From JABWBJ01 sp035646395 (GTDB lineage: Bacteria > Gemmatimonadota > Gemmatimonadetes > Gemmatimonadales > Gemmatimonadaceae), in assembly GCA_035646395.1 (NCBI GenBank), contig DASRPK010000165.1, positions 5,390 to 69,389 on the forward strand: a DNA stretch of 64,000 nucleotides, given 5' to 3'. A model generated the notes under the pieces. That model did not search any database. It was given only the letters and a program-made list of their open reading frames with translations, and was not told the origin of the DNA. How positions within the stretch are numbered: position 1 is the stretch's first letter; each line of letters starts with the position of its first letter. This document shows, one piece after another, positions 62,561 through 64,000 of the stretch. The translations under genes and the position numbers were made by a program.

Positions 62561-64000
62561 ATGAAGAACAGACTGTTGACGGCACTGTTCGGGGTCTTGC
62601 TCCTGGCCCCTCCAGCAACCGCCCAGGAACGTCAGGTGACCGGAAAGGTCACCGATGAACAGGGTACGCCGCTGGTCAGCGTCACGGTCCGAATCCGTGG
62701 CACCAGCACGGGCACCCTGACCGGAAGCGACGGCACGTACGCAATTCGCGCCACGGTCGGCCAGGTGCTGCAATTCCGGCTCATCGGCCACACACCCGAA
62801 GAGCGTACGGTTGGCGTCGGGAACGTCGTTGACGTTCAGCTCAAGCGCGCAGCCACGGCCCTCGACGTAGTGGTGGTCACCACGTTAGGCCAGACTAACG
62901 TGCGGCGCATGCTGGGCACCGCCCAACAGACCGTCCAGGGCGCCGACCTTGCCCAGACGCAGCGCGAGAACTTCGTCAACGCGCTGCAGGGCCGAGTGGC
63001 AGGAGTTGAAGTCACGAGCACGTCGGGCGTGCCCGGCGCCTCGTCTTCGATCACCATCCGCGGCGTCAGTTCGATCAGCAGCAGTAATCAGCCGCTGATG
63101 ATCCTCGACGGCTTGCCGCTGGACAACAAGACGCTCAACACCGGCGTGCTGGCGTCGGATCGACCCGGGTCTCCCAATGCGTTCAGCAATCGTGGCGTCG
63201 ACTTCACCAACCGCGCCGCCGACATCAATCCCGAGGACATCGAGACGCTGGTCGTCCTGAAGGGACCCGAGGCATCCGCCCTCTATGGAATCGACGCGGC
63301 CAACGGCGCCATCGTGATTACGACCAAGCGCGGGAAGCCCGGTGGCGGATTCGATTACAGCAACAACTTCCGTATCGAAAAGACGGGAGCGCGTCCGACT
63401 CTCCAGCGCGTATATGGTCCAACCACGATTACCGGCGCTACCATCGGCTCCTTCTCCTACTTCGGTGCGCCGTACGCGGAGGGAACGACCTTCTACGACA
63501 ATATCGACGGCTTCTTCCAGACGGCGCTCACGCAAAAGCACAACTTGTCCTTCAGTGGAGGCGCGCCCGACAACCGCGTGAACTACCGCATGGCGGCGGG
63601 CATCGATCGACAGGAGGGCGTCATTCCGGGCGCTGAACTGAGTCGCGTCAACCTGACGGGGCGCTCGCAGGCGGTCGTGAATTCCTGGTTGAAGGCCGAC
63701 CTGTCGATGATCTATGCCTACGTAAATAACGATCAGCCGTACAAGGGCGCGATTGGACCGCTGCTGGGGCTGCTTGTCTGGCCGCAGACCGATAACGCCA
63801 AGGACTGGCTCACGCCGGCCGGTACACGCCGTCGCCTAACGACCCTCTCCGAGAGCGCGGAAGTCGACAATCCGTACTTCAACGTCGAGAAGAACAAACA
63901 GAACTCGACCAACAACAGGTACTTCCCCAACATGGGACTGACGATCACTCCATTCTCCTGGGGCGACGTCACGTCCAACATCGGCGCGGACACGTATACC
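62561..64000 (+). CDS. SusC/RagA-type TonB-linked outer membrane protein (3' end off window)
   Basis: The first 480 codons of a large receptor, cut by the right edge with no stop codon. A signal peptide (LFGVLLLAPPATAQE) is followed by a CarboxypepD_reg-like domain (VTGKVTDEQGTPLVSVTVRI). The plug has SITIRGVSSISSSNQPLMIL and LKGPEASALYGIDAANGAIV, the typical SusC block, and then barrel strands. In Bacteroidota such receptors import glycans with a SusD partner; similar proteins occur in Gemmatimonadota. A SusD-like gene would be expected just beyond the window. Confidence 0.95.
   Translation, partial: MKNRLLTALFGVLLLAPPATAQERQVTGKVTDEQGTPLVSVTVRIRGTSTGTLTGSDGTYAIRATVGQVLQFRLIGHTPEERTVGVGNVVDVQLKRAATALDVVVVTTLGQTNVRRMLGTAQQTVQGADLAQTQRENFVNALQGRVAGVEVTSTSGVPGASSSITIRGVSSISSSNQPLMILDGLPLDNKTLNTGVLASDRPGSPNAFSNRGVDFTNRAADINPEDIETLVVLKGPEASALYGIDAANGAIVITTKRGKPGGGFDYSNNFRIEKTGARPTLQRVYGPTTITGATIGSFSYFGAPYAEGTTFYDNIDGFFQTALTQKHNLSFSGGAPDNRVNYRMAAGIDRQEGVIPGAELSRVNLTGRSQAVVNSWLKADLSMIYAYVNNDQPYKGAIGPLLGLLVWPQTDNAKDWLTPAGTRRRLTTLSESAEVDNPYFNVEKNKQNSTNNRYFPNMGLTITPFSWGDVTSNIGADTYT

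Larger units (their letters stand above)
750..63841. repeat. Dispersed octamer GCCTRACG, about one per kb
   Basis: Exact GCCTAACG or its complement starts at 750, 2242, 2941, 4874, 5183, 7158, 7645, 8660, 11782, 16957, 18858, 19929, 22442, 24831, 27154, 28599, 36128, 37924, 40934, 41176, 42930, 44151, 44939, 45749, 47055, 47837, 48193, 50086, 53524, 56070, 56269, 62883 and 63834 (33 copies). GCCTGACG or its complement occurs about 28 times, for example at 598, 7994, 10373, 16930, 24157, 33541, 43596, 48413, 57563 and 58652. About 20 further sites have CCTAAC with one flank changed. They lie in both orientations, mostly inside genes. Confidence 0.85.

Noticed and set aside
750..63841. The octamer as a chromosome-orienting signal (KOPS-like)
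   Set aside because: Such words point mostly one way along a replichore. Here 19 copies point one way and 14 the other.

Overview
The window is about 64 kb of GC-rich chromosome from a diderm (Gram-negative) bacterium. Outer-membrane assembly factors (TamA/TamB), TonB-linked receptors of both the carboxypeptidase-regulatory and SusC types, diaminopimelate-type murein recycling (Mpl, MpaA, a VanY-like peptidase) and the general gene style suggest Gemmatimonadota or a close relative. This assignment is inference from gene content; no rRNA is present to confirm it. No tRNA, rRNA, CRISPR array, prophage or intact insertion sequence was seen.

Layout. 1-3.4 kb (minus): tatD (cut by the left edge), secF and secD, with a good promoter upstream of secD. 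3.5-10.7 kb (minus): a translation and transcription-factor operon, rimP-nusA-ylxQ-infB-rbfA-truB-ribF, preceded by a structured leader with an intrinsic terminator just before rimP. 10.9-13.0 kb: a multicopper polyphenol oxidase-family gene and murA, whose catalytic cysteine is replaced by aspartate. 13.2-17.6 kb: a coiled-coil membrane protein, a zinc-dependent phospholipase C-like protein, a sensor histidine kinase and an Ig-domain lipoprotein. 17.6-25.6 kb: a sugar-modification locus with a mutase-like flavoprotein, a GH2 hydrolase, a glycosyltransferase and a GH1-RmlD fusion. 25.7-30.1 kb: a Sel1-repeat lipoprotein overlapping two ABC ATPase/permease pairs. 30.2-38.0 kb (minus): a BrkB/YihY protein, TamB and TamA. 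38.2-42.3 kb: YceI, an ATP-dependent DNA ligase facing a stand-alone LigD-type polymerase, an unknown protein and a DinB protein. 42.3-46.0 kb: a TonB receptor with an unusual C-terminal LTxxQ-like extension. 46.2-52.5 kb: a sorbosone-dehydrogenase-like lipoprotein, then mpl, a fused spmAB gene, mpaA and a VanY-like peptidase, which together look like peptidoglycan turnover. 52.6-57.0 kb: a DUF3943 barrel, a small protein, AlkB, a P-loop kinase and a serine hydrolase. 57.2-60.0 kb: an internally duplicated DoxX-like protein and a LytS/LytTR two-component pair. 60.2-62.2 kb: a histidine phosphatase and a B3 metallo-beta-lactamase. 62.6-64.0 kb: the start of a SusC-type receptor behind a near-consensus promoter.

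Two genome-level signals stand out. First, a non-palindromic word, GCCTRACG, occurs about once per kilobase in both orientations, inside genes and between them, and even supplies stop codons. Its density and behaviour resemble a DNA-uptake sequence or another genome-maintenance word. Second, the short gaps between genes often hold tandem 7- or 8-bp repeats, each gap with its own unit, sometimes arranged as inverted arrays.
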